A stretch of DNA of 26,546 bases, from positions 1 to 26,546 of the forward strand of contig JBDLIT010000049.1 of NCBI GenBank assembly GCA_039714735.1. Reading direction: 5' to 3'. The notes beneath the pieces were generated by a model. That model saw only the letters and a list, made by a program, of their open reading frames with translations. It was not told where the DNA came from and made no database searches. A program made the translations under genes and the position numbers. The stretch comes from JASJBU01 sp039714735. GTDB lineage: Bacteria > Pseudomonadota > Gammaproteobacteria > Chromatiales > Chromatiaceae. The first letter of the stretch is position 1. Every line of letters starts with the position of its first letter. Positions 14,085 through 22,396 of the stretch are shown one piece after another.

Positions 14085-15587
14085 ATGGTTAAGCAGTTCA
14101 AACTCCCACTCCAGTTCATCCTGGTGTCTATTCTTGCGTTCACCGCCAATTTCAACGCCATCGCGGAAGGGACTCTCAATTCCCATGAGCCAATCCGCTT
14201 ACCCGATCTCGGCTCTCCATCAGACCAATATCTGACACCCGCTGAAGAGATCCGCCTGGGTCAGGCATTCATGCAGAAAATCAAGGAAACTCAGAATGTT
14301 ATCGATGACCCACTGATCGCGGAGTATATTCAGGACCTCGGCGACAAACTTCTGAAAAAGAGTGAAGCTGCAGCCCAACCGTTTAACTTCTTTGTCATTG
14401 AAGATCCGGTGATTAACGCATTTGCGGGTCCCGGAGGCCACATTGGTGTTTTCAGCGGACTGATTCTATCGACTCAGAGCGAAAGCGAACTGGCCTCGGT
14501 TATCGCCCACGAAATCGCGCATATCACTCAGAAACACCTGCTGCGCGCATTCGATGCCGCCAATCAGATGAGCGGTAAAACCGCAGCGCTGATCCTGGCC
14601 GCAATCCTGGTGGGTGTCACCACCTCTTCTCCGGATGCAGGTATCGCAGTGGCAGCCGGTGTCCAGGCCAGCGCCTTGCAGGAGCAGATCAATTTCACCC
14701 GCAGCAATGAACAGGAGGCTGATAATGTCGGCATCAGGATCCTTGCTGAATCCAATTTCGATCCGCGGGCAATGCCGGTCTTCTTCGAACGTCTGACCCA
14801 CGCCAGTCGCCTGTACGAATCCGGGATACCCGAAATTCTGCGCACCCATCCGGTCACCACCAACCGTATTGCCGATTCTCTAGGACGGGCAGAGGAGTAT
14901 TCCTACAAACAGTATGCAGGCAGTATCAGATACTTCCTGATGCGCGAGGCGTTGCGAGCCAAACAGTTCTCTACACCTGAAAAAGCCGTTAAGCATTTTA
15001 GCTCTGGACTGAAAGATGGACGGCATCTCAACAAGGAAGCCCATCAGTACGGCTATGTCCTGGCCTTAACCGCCAGCCATAAATACAAGAAGGCGCAGGA
15101 ACTGATTACCGAACTACTCAAACAGCGCCCGGAACAGGCTGAGTATATTCTGGCGGAAGCAGATATTTTGAGGCAGTCCGGTAAACAGGGACCGGCTCTC
15201 GAGTCCCTGGCTACGGCAAATCTGCTGATGCCGGATAACTACCCGATTGCCGTGGCCTATATCGAAGATCTGCTGGCGTCTAAAAAGGCTGACAAGGCAA
15301 AACAGGCCATTTCAAGGGTCCGCACACTTCGTCCCAATGATCCGAAACTCTTCCGCCTGCTGAGCAGGTCTGAGAAGCAGTTGGGAAATACTACGGAGTC
15401 ACACCGTACGTTGGCGGAAGCCTATGTCGCAGATGGGCAACTCGAAGCCGGCATACAGCAGTTACATGTTGCGGCAAAGAGTGACGATAAGCAGGATTTT
15501 TATCTGACCTCACAGATTGAATCCCGCACCAAAGAATTAAAACGGCTACTGGAGCGAAAGAAAGAATCGGAAAAAAAATCCCGGTAA
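14085..15587 (+). CDS. bepA: Periplasmic M48 metallopeptidase with TPR region (BepA-like)
   Basis: The protein has 500 residues from ATG 14085, chosen because it starts directly on a signal peptide (hydrophobic to about residue 28, cut near NAIAEG); an earlier ATG at 14010 would add 25 unlikely residues. The zinc motif is HEIAH (His142, Glu143, His146), with the third ligand Glu211 in NEQEAD. THPVTTNR (His255) matches the regulatory histidine loop of BepA. The C-terminal half (about 285-490) looks like helical TPR repeats. BepA degrades or rescues stalled LptD and BAM substrates in outer-membrane assembly. It stands apart from its neighbours, 102 bp after the DUF2201 gene. Confidence 0.92.
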   Translation: MVKQFKLPLQFILVSILAFTANFNAIAEGTLNSHEPIRLPDLGSPSDQYLTPAEEIRLGQAFMQKIKETQNVIDDPLIAEYIQDLGDKLLKKSEAAAQPFNFFVIEDPVINAFAGPGGHIGVFSGLILSTQSESELASVIAHEIAHITQKHLLRAFDAANQMSGKTAALILAAILVGVTTSSPDAGIAVAAGVQASALQEQINFTRSNEQEADNVGIRILAESNFDPRAMPVFFERLTHASRLYESGIPEILRTHPVTTNRIADSLGRAEEYSYKQYAGSIRYFLMREALRAKQFSTPEKAVKHFSSGLKDGRHLNKEAHQYGYVLALTASHKYKKAQELITELLKQRPEQAEYILAEADILRQSGKQGPALESLATANLLMPDNYPIAVAYIEDLLASKKADKAKQAISRVRTLRPNDPKLFRLLSRSEKQLGNTTESHRTLAEAYVADGQLEAGIQQLHVAAKSDDKQDFYLTSQIESRTKELKRLLERKKESEKKSR

Positions 15588-15990
15588 AAAAACGCGCTCT
15601 GGAATAACAGCTAATATGGTTGCAGTAAACCCCAATCAATGACACAAGTAACCCAAAATAGTGGGGTGGATATCACACAAGGTAAATTATAAATCACTAA
15701 TAGATAGACAATTTTTACTTGCCATCAGCGTCTTTTAGGGTATTCTACGGCCTACCAGAAAAGGTTGTTGAAAGTGTCGTTTTTACTTGAACAACCACAC
15801 CATAGAGACACACTTGATTGGCATTAAACCAATGAAGTAGGTTGCAGCGGTAAACCGCGGCATTCATGACTGCTCCAGCACCTGATATGAAATGCATACC
15901 TGTGCCACACAGCGTGAACTCAGCAAACAACCGGTGTTTCTTACTTTAATAAACAAACCCACAAACGCTTTCTCGATCTGGAGATAATTA
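15588..15990 (+). other. Intergenic region with the soxYZ promoter
   Basis: No ORF worth calling lies in these 403 bases. One promoter candidate is TTGCCA (15719-15724) and TATTCT (15741-15746), 16 apart. Structures seen are a hairpin-like repeat GGTTGTT (15763-15769) / AACAACC (15790-15796), and a short inverted repeat GCGGT (15847-15851) / ACCGC (15854-15858). No intrinsic terminator follows bepA. Confidence 0.5.
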
Positions 15991-16467
15991 ATGAACACAG
16001 ATATGAAACGCAGGATCTTCCTTAAAAGATCACTGACTGCCGGCGCGGTTGGTGTGGCTGCAGGTGCAGGTCTGTTGGCCCCCCAGCAGATACTGGCTGC
16101 CTGGAACAAAGCCGCCTTTGAAGCCAAAGCGGTCCCGGATGCATTGAATGCCCTAATGGGCAGTGGCGCCACTGAGCCATCTGATGCCATCAAGATCAAA
16201 GCGCCTGATATTGCAGAAAATGGTGCTGTAGTGCCCATCACTGTCGATACCAGCCTGGAAGGCGTGGAATCCATCGCGATCATCGCCTCCGCAAACCCGG
16301 TACCCCTGGTGGCCAATTTCAACCTGGGGAAAGGTGCACAAGGTTTTGTCTCTACCCGAATCAAGATGGGTAAGACCGGTGATGTTATCGGAGTGGTCAA
16401 AGCCGGCGGCAAACTCTATAGCGCCAGCAAGGGCGTGAAAGTCACCATCGGTGGTTGTGGCGGTTAA
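15991..16467 (+). CDS. soxY: Thiosulfate oxidation carrier protein SoxY
   Basis: The 158-residue protein has a twin-arginine signal (KRRIFLKRSLTAG, hydrophobic to about residue 38), so it is exported folded, probably with SoxZ. The mature C-terminus ends in GGCGG, whose Cys156 is the swinging-arm residue that carries sulfur intermediates of thiosulfate between SoxAX, SoxB and the other Sox enzymes. The start ATG 15991 has GGAG eight bases upstream. soxZ follows after 47 bp. No other sox gene is in the window; separated soxYZ pairs are common in gammaproteobacterial sulfur oxidisers that store sulfur. Confidence 0.97.
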   Translation: MNTDMKRRIFLKRSLTAGAVGVAAGAGLLAPQQILAAWNKAAFEAKAVPDALNALMGSGATEPSDAIKIKAPDIAENGAVVPITVDTSLEGVESIAIIASANPVPLVANFNLGKGAQGFVSTRIKMGKTGDVIGVVKAGGKLYSASKGVKVTIGGCGG

Positions 16468-16514
16468 AACCATCCCCACCCCACTGCATAAACCGAATTC
16501 ACGAGGTATACAAG

Positions 16515-16832
16515 ATGGCTAAATCAAGCATTAAAATCCGCGCAAAGGATAAAGATGGCGTTACCACCGTCAAGGCGCTGATGACCCACCCGATGGAGAC
16601 TGGTGGTCGCAAAGATAAAAAGACCGGTAAGAAAATTCCCGCTCATTTTATCCAGGAAGTGGTCTGCAAGCACAATGGCGCAACCGTTATGACAGCCGAT
16701 TGGAGTGGCGGTGTCTCCAAAAATCCATACATCTCCTTTAAATTCACCGGCGGCGCCAAAAAAGATGACGTTGAACTCTCATGGACCGACAACACAGGCA
16801 AAAGTGACATGACATCTGCTAAGATCAAATAG
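16515..16832 (+). CDS. soxZ: Thiosulfate oxidation carrier complex protein SoxZ
   Basis: The 105-residue protein has the SoxZ immunoglobulin-like fold. Characteristic blocks are KALMTHPMETGGRKDKKTG, IPAHFIQEV and the C-terminal NPYISFKFTGG to WTDNTGKSD. It has no signal peptide, as expected for a protein co-exported with Tat-dependent SoxY. It forms a heterodimer with SoxY and holds the carrier in position for the Sox enzymes. Start ATG 16515 has GAGG nine bases upstream; a longer frame begins inside soxY but is not SoxZ-like. A hairpin at 16856-16877 follows. Confidence 0.97.
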   Translation: MAKSSIKIRAKDKDGVTTVKALMTHPMETGGRKDKKTGKKIPAHFIQEVVCKHNGATVMTADWSGGVSKNPYISFKFTGGAKKDDVELSWTDNTGKSDMTSAKIK

Positions 16833-16855
16833 TCTTTTTGATTCTACCAATGCGG

Positions 16856-16877
16856 AAGGGCGTCAAACGACGCCCTT
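16856..16877 (+). terminator. Hairpin ending soxYZ and the convergent operon
   Basis: AAGGGCGTC (16856-16864) pairs with GACGCCCTT (16869-16877) around the loop AAAC, a perfect 9-bp stem. Only three T follow on the plus strand and A/T is limited on the other, so termination may be partial. It lies between soxZ and the stop codon of the convergent gene at 16918. Confidence 0.65.
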
Positions 16878-16917
16878 TGCCTATTCTGGCCTGCGAATCA
16901 ACCTTGACTACTACAGC

Positions 16918-17979
16918 TTAGACACTACCCTGCTTTCGATTATCATCAGATTCCATCTCACCCTCTGTTGACCCGGCAGATTCTGCATCCTCCGCCAGTA
17001 ACTGAGCCCACTCGTCCTCAAGTGATCCAGGCTCTGCTGGTTGATCGTCATTTAACTCAGCAACATCTGGGATCTCAATATCTACTCCCGCCAGGTCATC
17101 CATCATCGAGTTTTCTGTGGTCGGCTGGTGAGTATCATCCGATTCTTCAGGTAATAGCGCATCAGACTCAGGTTCGACTGTTTGCACCTGCTCCGGTAAT
17201 TCATCCAGGTCTGCCTCGGCAGGGCCAGAAACAGTTTCGTGACTGTCTGACAGAGCATCATCCTCGTCAATCTGGGTCAATGGTTCAACCAGGCCGTCAA
17301 TGTCTGTTGCCGTCATATTTTCTGCAGGGCTATCGATTGATGAAGGCTCCCCTGCCGTATCCGCGCCTTCTAGTTCAACCTGAGAATTTATCTCCTCACT
17401 GTCAAGTGCGCCTATTATCTCTTCCTTATCCAGGTCATCATCAACACCACCTGCAAACATGTAAGAGTATTCATTGAGCATCCTGCCCATGGTGTCCATA
17501 GTCACTCGCAGTTCTCCCGCTAGCTTTTTGTTTTCCTCCTTCAATTGCTGCATTTCTGCACTCTTATCGGCATTCTCCACTCCATCAGACGGTGCGGCAT
17601 CAACTACCGGCACATCCAAACCCTGATAAGCTATTACCAGATTCTCCACGTCTACATCGGTCTGTTGGAATTCAACCACATCCTGTTTCAGATAGCTGTT
17701 GATGATATTCTGATAAAGACGCATCTCAGCCTGAGTCAGGTCGTGCACCCCTTGTTCAAGCTTTTCCCCTTCATACTGATACTCTTCTTCAAGTTTCTTC
17801 CCCAATCTTTGTGCTCGTGACTTCTTGTCACTCTGGATTCTTTCTACGAGGTGTTGTGCAGCCTTGCGGATTCTACCTTTCCTGACAACTATCATACCCA
17901 ACAAGACACCACTCAGCAGGGTCAACCCGACCAGCAGTTCACCCAATATCAACAGGCTCAGTCGACTGATTTCAATCAT
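16918..17979 (-). CDS. Membrane-anchored coiled-coil protein with acidic C-terminus
   Basis: I do not recognise a named family. The 353-residue protein has one N-terminal membrane span (residues 8-32), then a basic helix and a likely coiled coil (33-95, rich in K, E, Q). A second helical part follows (142-175, MQQLKEENKKLAGELRVTM then MLNEYSYMFAGG). From residue 180 the tail is very acidic, rich in D, E, S and P, with no predicted fold. There is no cleaved signal, so most of the chain is probably cytoplasmic. Its ATG at 17979 overlaps the stop of the VWA gene by four bases (ATGA), showing tight translational coupling. A structural or scaffold partner of the VWA protein is inference. Confidence 0.85.
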   Translation of the reverse strand: MIEISRLSLLILGELLVGLTLLSGVLLGMIVVRKGRIRKAAQHLVERIQSDKKSRAQRLGKKLEEEYQYEGEKLEQGVHDLTQAEMRLYQNIINSYLKQDVVEFQQTDVDVENLVIAYQGLDVPVVDAAPSDGVENADKSAEMQQLKEENKKLAGELRVTMDTMGRMLNEYSYMFAGGVDDDLDKEEIIGALDSEEINSQVELEGADTAGEPSSIDSPAENMTATDIDGLVEPLTQIDEDDALSDSHETVSGPAEADLDELPEQVQTVEPESDALLPEESDDTHQPTTENSMMDDLAGVDIEIPDVAELNDDQPAEPGSLEDEWAQLLAEDAESAGSTEGEMESDDNRKQGSV

Positions 17980-19853
17980 GCCGCTTTCTCCTCTTCTATC
18001 ATTGGGGAAGCCGGCGGTGTCTCGTCAACCAGATTTACCAGGCTCTTCTGATTGCTCTTGCGTATCCACCAGAAGGCGCCGCCTGCAATCAACAGCAGGA
18101 GCAGATTTGCAACGCCAATCCAGATCGATGTTGTCAGCCAGTCATCCTCCTTCCCGGATTCCTCCGCTACTGTTTCGGATGGTGTTTCTTGTTCCACGGG
18201 CGGATCTGCTTCAGCCATGGAATCAATCTCAGATACCGGTTCAGGCTCTGGGACCGGCTCTGGTTCGGCCGGTGCTGCTATTTCAGCAGGTGGTTTGATA
18301 CCCTCCACTTCCACTGGACTGTCGAGATAGTCCAATGACTCTCCATTTAAGGTCATGCCTGTTGCTTCGACAAAGATCTTTCTCGTACCGGAAAAGCTTT
18401 GAATATCAATAGTTCCCTGACTGGCTGCGTCTTCTTTTTGCGACATCTCCAGTGGATATTTTTTTCCTTCCCGGTCTTCCATCCAGGCCCGCGCCTCAAT
18501 GGTTGCAACCTTCACCAGACGTTCATCAGGGATGAGTGACACCATGAGTGTTCCGTTGGATTCTCCCGGTTTGACAACAAGCTCAACCGGCGGGACGACT
18601 TCGTATGTCATGCGCTTTTCACGTACGAATGTATTACTCCTGGCGCTGATCACCAGCTCTCCCATACCTTGTTGAAGATTCCCGCCACCAAATCCCATCG
18701 AAAAAATCCCATCATCCGCCTGATCATCACCGCCAGCACCATCATCCAGCAGGGGTCTGGGCTCAGACTCAGAATCCTGAGCATGCTGTGCTGCAGCGAT
18801 TGACACTACTCTCAGAAAGGATTTTTTTCGGATGTGTCTGCCATGATCAGTGAAACTCACCTCCAGTGGCAGGGATTGCCCAACGATCAGGCGATTCGGC
18901 AGATCCGTGGTTTGCATCTTCAGATCGGTTACCACCATCACCCGGTTGTCAGGGTCCACCTCGGCCCGAATACGCCACTCACCCGCTTCGGGGTCACTGA
19001 TGGTCAACATGTCGTACCCCTCATCACGATGCCAGCTGACACTGGATGGCGCATTATTGGCGCTGAAGGACTGGCCGCCGGGAGGAATCAGCTGGGTCTC
19101 CTGGGCATTGGGTTTATGGAAAACCAAAACCGTTGCTTCAGTGATGCTGTTATCGATGGTGAATTTATTATCCTTTAAGGGCACTGCATCAGGTTTGCTG
19201 ACCTTTTCAAAGATACGCAGGAATACTTTCTGCAATTGACCGGCATTTTCCACCTGTTCATACCAACCACCAGTGGATTTAGCCAGCTCCTGCATCAATT
19301 CATGATCTGCGTTTTTTGACAAGGCAATGGTATGGATAGCGACGCCCAGTTGCTGCAGATGGGGAAGTATTGTCTGGAGTATGCGCTGGCGTGAGGCCTG
19401 ATTTTTTGCCTTGGATTTCGAGATGTCCACCATCCCATCAGTCAGCAGAATGACACTGCGCCTGAATTTGCCCGGCGCCCCCGACCAGTCCTCGGTGGCG
19501 CGTTTGAGGGCATCCTCGATATTGGTAAACTGACCCGGTGAGCTGATCGTTTTCGAACTCTCTCTTGCCCTGTATTTCCAAGCTTTATCCACTTGGCCCA
19601 AGGGAATCTGCATATTCACATATTGACCGAAGGTCCAGACCCCGGCCCGGGTATCCTTGGGTAATAAACCAACGAGGAGACGCAATGCCGGACGCCGCAG
19701 ATTCTTCGGGTCATTTTGCTTCATGCTGCCCGAGATATCGATCAACACCCGCACGTCCGCCTTGTCTGCCGAAACAGATTTCCCGAAGATTCCTGGCGAA
19801 ACCAGCCAGCAGAACACCCCCAGAAGAGGCGCTAACAACCTTAGTCCACGCAT
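17976..19853 (-). CDS. Secreted, membrane-anchored VWA domain protein
   Basis: The protein has 625 residues. A signal peptide (residues 1-29) precedes a VWA domain (about 33-215) with complete MIDAS residues: Asp39, Ser41, Ser43 (DISGS), a Thr near 113 in GQFTNIEDAL and Asp in LLTDGMVD. Beta-rich, probably Ig-like modules follow (about 240-525), then a P/E-rich linker (PEPVPEPEP), one membrane span at about 575-595 and a 30-residue cytoplasmic tail. The bulk is therefore periplasmic. The VWA portion resembles TIGR03503, a gammaproteobacterial family of unknown function; that link is from memory. The start ATG 19853 has AGGAG ten bases upstream. It is coupled to the coiled-coil gene downstream and lies 96 bp after the acyltransferase gene. 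Confidence 0.9.
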   Translation of the reverse strand: MRGLRLLAPLLGVFCWLVSPGIFGKSVSADKADVRVLIDISGSMKQNDPKNLRRPALRLLVGLLPKDTRAGVWTFGQYVNMQIPLGQVDKAWKYRARESSKTISSPGQFTNIEDALKRATEDWSGAPGKFRRSVILLTDGMVDISKSKAKNQASRQRILQTILPHLQQLGVAIHTIALSKNADHELMQELAKSTGGWYEQVENAGQLQKVFLRIFEKVSKPDAVPLKDNKFTIDNSITEATVLVFHKPNAQETQLIPPGGQSFSANNAPSSVSWHRDEGYDMLTISDPEAGEWRIRAEVDPDNRVMVVTDLKMQTTDLPNRLIVGQSLPLEVSFTDHGRHIRKKSFLRVVSIAAAQHAQDSESEPRPLLDDGAGGDDQADDGIFSMGFGGGNLQQGMGELVISARSNTFVREKRMTYEVVPPVELVVKPGESNGTLMVSLIPDERLVKVATIEARAWMEDREGKKYPLEMSQKEDAASQGTIDIQSFSGTRKIFVEATGMTLNGESLDYLDSPVEVEGIKPPAEIAAPAEPEPVPEPEPVSEIDSMAEADPPVEQETPSETVAEESGKEDDWLTTSIWIGVANLLLLLIAGGAFWWIRKSNQKSLVNLVDETPPASPMIEEEKAA

Positions 19854-19872
19854 ATTAATGCCACTCCTCTCG

Positions 19873-19904
19873 AACCGGTTTCAGTTATGTATAGTCAACC
19901 GGTT
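19873..19904. repeat. Two AACCGGTT palindromes 24 bp apart upstream of the VWA gene
   Basis: Identical 8-bp palindromes lie at 19873-19880 and 19897-19904, exactly 24 bp centre to centre, just before the Shine-Dalgarno of the VWA gene. As each copy is self-complementary they can serve as a paired operator or fold as an 8-bp stem with a 16-base loop. No -35/-10 pair was convincing here. Confidence 0.6.
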
Positions 19905-19949
19905 AGCGGCTGGAATGATTAGCACTTTAATTCGGGAATGACGTGGAGG

Positions 19950-20837
19950 TTATCTCTGCCTGTCGTAGGGAGATCTGGCCCCTTCTGGTTGATCCTTGAA
20001 ACGTTTATAGGACCACTGATACTGATCCGGACAGCGTTTGATGCAGGACTCGACACCTCGATTCAATGCGCTCCCAGCATCCACCGGATCAGTCGCGTCT
20101 ATCCCTTCGGGCGCGGGGAGATAATGAATGCTGAAACCTTGGCCACCCGGCAGCCTCTCTGCATAACAAAAAACCACCTTGGCGCCGGTTTTCTGCGCCA
20201 GACGGTTTATCAGTAACATGCTCAGGGCAGGCACACCAAAAAACGGTGCGAATACACTGCCCTTGTTTGAGTCCGGTTGCTGATCGGGCAGTATTCCTGT
20301 TATTCCACCTGACCGCAGAACCTTGTAGAGTCGTTTAACCCCACGGCCGTCAGTAGGCACCAGTTCTGCACCGCTTCGTTCCCGGGCAGTCTTGATGATG
20401 GGTTCCAAGGCCTTCTGTTTCGGCGGACGGTAGAGCGTAACCAGCTGTCCCTTTTTGGACAAGCTTAACCCTATGATCTCCCAACAACCGAGGTGTGGCG
20501 CCAACACGATCAAGCCCTGCTCAGGATCACGCGACAGATGCTCTTCACCAGTAATCGATTCGATCTGACCAAGCACCCGCTCAACCGACCAGAACCAGAT
20601 AGCCGCCATTTCTGTCACTGTGCGGCCTGCCTGCTCCAGGCTCCGGTTGCGTAATGACAACCTTTCAACCTCCGGCAAATGAGGAAAGCAGAGCTTCAGG
20701 TTGATTTCGGTGACCCTGCGTTCCCGGTTGGGGATCAAAATAAACAACCTGCCGAACAGCCAGCCAATGCGGTGCAGCCACTTCAGCGGCAGGATCGATA
20801 GCGAACGAAATATTCGAATGAGGATGCGTATACCCAT
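19950..20837 (-). CDS. LpxL/HtrB family acyltransferase
   Basis: The 295-residue protein has an N-terminal hydrophobic anchor (about 5-37) and the family catalytic motif HX4E at His115-Glu120 (APHLGCWE). Other conserved blocks are VTLYRPPKQKALEPII, GGITGILPDQQPD and the C-terminal CPDQYQWSYKRFKDQPEG. Members add secondary acyl chains to Kdo2-lipid A from acyl-ACP at the inner membrane. Whether this is the lauroyl, myristoyl or palmitoleoyl type cannot be decided. ATG 20837 was chosen; an in-frame TTG at 20867 adds 10 residues. The ribosome binding site is weak at both. It may be the first gene of a transcript including the VWA pair. Confidence 0.92.
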   Translation of the reverse strand: MGIRILIRIFRSLSILPLKWLHRIGWLFGRLFILIPNRERRVTEINLKLCFPHLPEVERLSLRNRSLEQAGRTVTEMAAIWFWSVERVLGQIESITGEEHLSRDPEQGLIVLAPHLGCWEIIGLSLSKKGQLVTLYRPPKQKALEPIIKTARERSGAELVPTDGRGVKRLYKVLRSGGITGILPDQQPDSNKGSVFAPFFGVPALSMLLINRLAQKTGAKVVFCYAERLPGGQGFSIHYLPAPEGIDATDPVDAGSALNRGVESCIKRCPDQYQWSYKRFKDQPEGARSPYDRQR

Positions 20838-20951
20838 GGAGTTGAATTCTACACCCGACAAACTCAATACGGGGAGTTGTCATCGCTAGAAAAACCTCTA
20901 CCATGGATACTGATAATTAGAAAACGCCATTCAACACCAAAGGAACACAAC

Positions 20952-21380
20952 ATGTCACAAGCACTACCCAGCGGTCTCACACCACAACAAGCCATACAGA
21001 TGATGACGGATGATCCCAGAACCGTCCTGGTGGATATCCGCTCCAGTATGGAATTCCTGTTTGTCGGTCATCCTAAAGGTGCGGTCCACATACCCTGGAT
21101 CGATGAGCCCGACTGGACTGTCAATCCGGAATTTGTCACGGACATCCGAAAACTGATGCTGGGCGGCAGCGTCTGCACCATTGACGACGGATGCGCCCCG
21201 GTGATCCTGATCTGCCGCAGTGGCAAACGCTCTCTTGAAGCTGGCAAAGCCCTACTCGAGGGTGGTTTCCTGCGGGTCTTTCATATCGAAGAAGGCTTCG
21301 AAGGTGATTTGGACGACAATCACCAGCGAAGTAACGTGGGGGGATGGCGCTTCCATGGTCTGCCCTGGGAGCAGTGCTAG
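20952..21380 (+). CDS. Single-domain rhodanese-like protein
   Basis: The 142-residue protein forms one rhodanese domain. The catalytic loop is CRSGKR with Cys88, the standard persulfide-carrying site; VLVDIRSSMEFLFVGHPKGAVHIPW is the typical entry of the fold. It has no signal peptide, so it is cytoplasmic. Such proteins move sulfane sulfur between thiosulfate, persulfides or thiols and fit the sulfur-oxidising context. An insert (MLGGSVCTIDDGC, with Cys75 and Cys81) before the active site is longer than in GlpE. Start ATG 20952 has AGGA upstream. The gene ends convergently with the pentapeptide-repeat gene, their stop codons sharing CTAG at 21377-21380. Confidence 0.93.
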   Translation: MSQALPSGLTPQQAIQMMTDDPRTVLVDIRSSMEFLFVGHPKGAVHIPWIDEPDWTVNPEFVTDIRKLMLGGSVCTIDDGCAPVILICRSGKRSLEAGKALLEGGFLRVFHIEEGFEGDLDDNHQRSNVGGWRFHGLPWEQC

Positions 21381-22231
21381 CGGTAATTCTTCTTGAATGA
21401 AGGAATATCCGCATTCAATGCCTTGGAGAAATTGGCGAAGTCGATGGTGACCGAAGCCAGCTCGACGCCCTCGAAATTGGTATTGGTCACATTGGCGCTG
21501 CGCAGCACCGAGCCTCCCAGCACGGCATGGGCAAGATCCGCATCGGTCAAATTCACATGCCGCATATCACAATCCTCTGCCGAGATATTCCGCAGATGCG
21601 CACCAGAAAGATTGGCGCCCTCGAGCTGGGCCAGATTGATCGCACTGAAACCACCTGCGTGTTTGCTTTCCAGATTGATGCCACTGAGATTGGCGCCAAT
21701 CAGGTTCGTATCGTTCAGATGGCAGTCACGAAAATCGGCGCCTGAGAGATCGGCCTGGCGCAGATTGGCCTTGATGAACAGTGCGTCATGGGCGACCGAG
21801 TTGGAAAGATTACACTCTTGAAGTCCGGCATCACAGAAATCGGCCCGGGTCATGTTGGCGCCGGACAGGTTGGCCTTCGCCAGTCGGGCATTCCGCAAAT
21901 CGGAAAAACTCAGATCCGCCCCTGAGAGATCGGCTTCATTCAGGACCGCTGCATTCGAATGAATATTACTGCCGATACGCGCATGGGTCAGGTTGGCCCC
22001 TCTGAGATCCGCCTGTGTGAGATTCGCACAACAGAGTATGGCTCCCTGAAGATTGGCATTGCTCAGATTGGCCCCTTCCAGTTCTGCGGCATTCAGCCGG
22101 GCGCCGGAGAGATCAAGATTGGACAGGTCCGCCCCTTGCAGGAGCATCTCCCTCAAATCGGCTCCCACCAGGCTGTCACCATCGATATTAACAAGGACTT
22201 CACCTGTTTTTTTATGTTTTATTTCCAACAT
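21377..22231 (-). CDS. Pentapeptide-repeat protein
   Basis: The 284-residue protein consists, from about residue 22 to 270, of tandem A(D/N)LXX pentapeptides (for example ADLSNLDLSGARLN, ANLSNANLQGA), predicting a right-handed quadrilateral beta helix. A short non-repeat N-terminus (MLEIKHKKTGEVLVNIDG) precedes it. There is no signal peptide or membrane span. Some relatives mimic DNA and protect gyrase, but most are uncharacterised, so no function is assigned. Several cysteines replace the usual central positions. The repeats read through the opposite strand as several spurious ORFs. Start ATG 22231; transcription is divergent from the RND gene. Confidence 0.93.
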   Translation of the reverse strand: MLEIKHKKTGEVLVNIDGDSLVGADLREMLLQGADLSNLDLSGARLNAAELEGANLSNANLQGAILCCANLTQADLRGANLTHARIGSNIHSNAAVLNEADLSGADLSFSDLRNARLAKANLSGANMTRADFCDAGLQECNLSNSVAHDALFIKANLRQADLSGADFRDCHLNDTNLIGANLSGINLESKHAGGFSAINLAQLEGANLSGAHLRNISAEDCDMRHVNLTDADLAHAVLGGSVLRSANVTNTNFEGVELASVTIDFANFSKALNADIPSFKKNYR

Positions 22232-22345
22232 TTAACCACTCCAGAATCGTTTCCTTACTATATCTAAGGATAGCTCCATGCCCAACCCTTTGAGACATTT
22301 TCCACTGTTAGCCTGATCATAATCAAACCCGGGGGTTCAGTAGAC

Positions 22346-22351
22346 TATAAT
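22346..22351 (+). promoter_or_regulatory. Candidate -10 of the RND gene
   Basis: TATAAT at 22346-22351 is a perfect -10 hexamer 46 bases before the RND start codon. No recognisable -35 lies 16-18 bases upstream, so an activator or a weak promoter is possible. Confidence 0.4.
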
Positions 22352-22396
22352 ATTTTAATAGAGACGTGGTTCTCCGCCCCCACGGGGGATTGCAAT

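Noticed and set aside
21393..22267. Several plus-strand ORFs across the pentapeptide-repeat gene
   Set aside because: Regular repeats give open frames on the opposite strand; the A(D/N)LXX frame on the minus strand explains the sequence.
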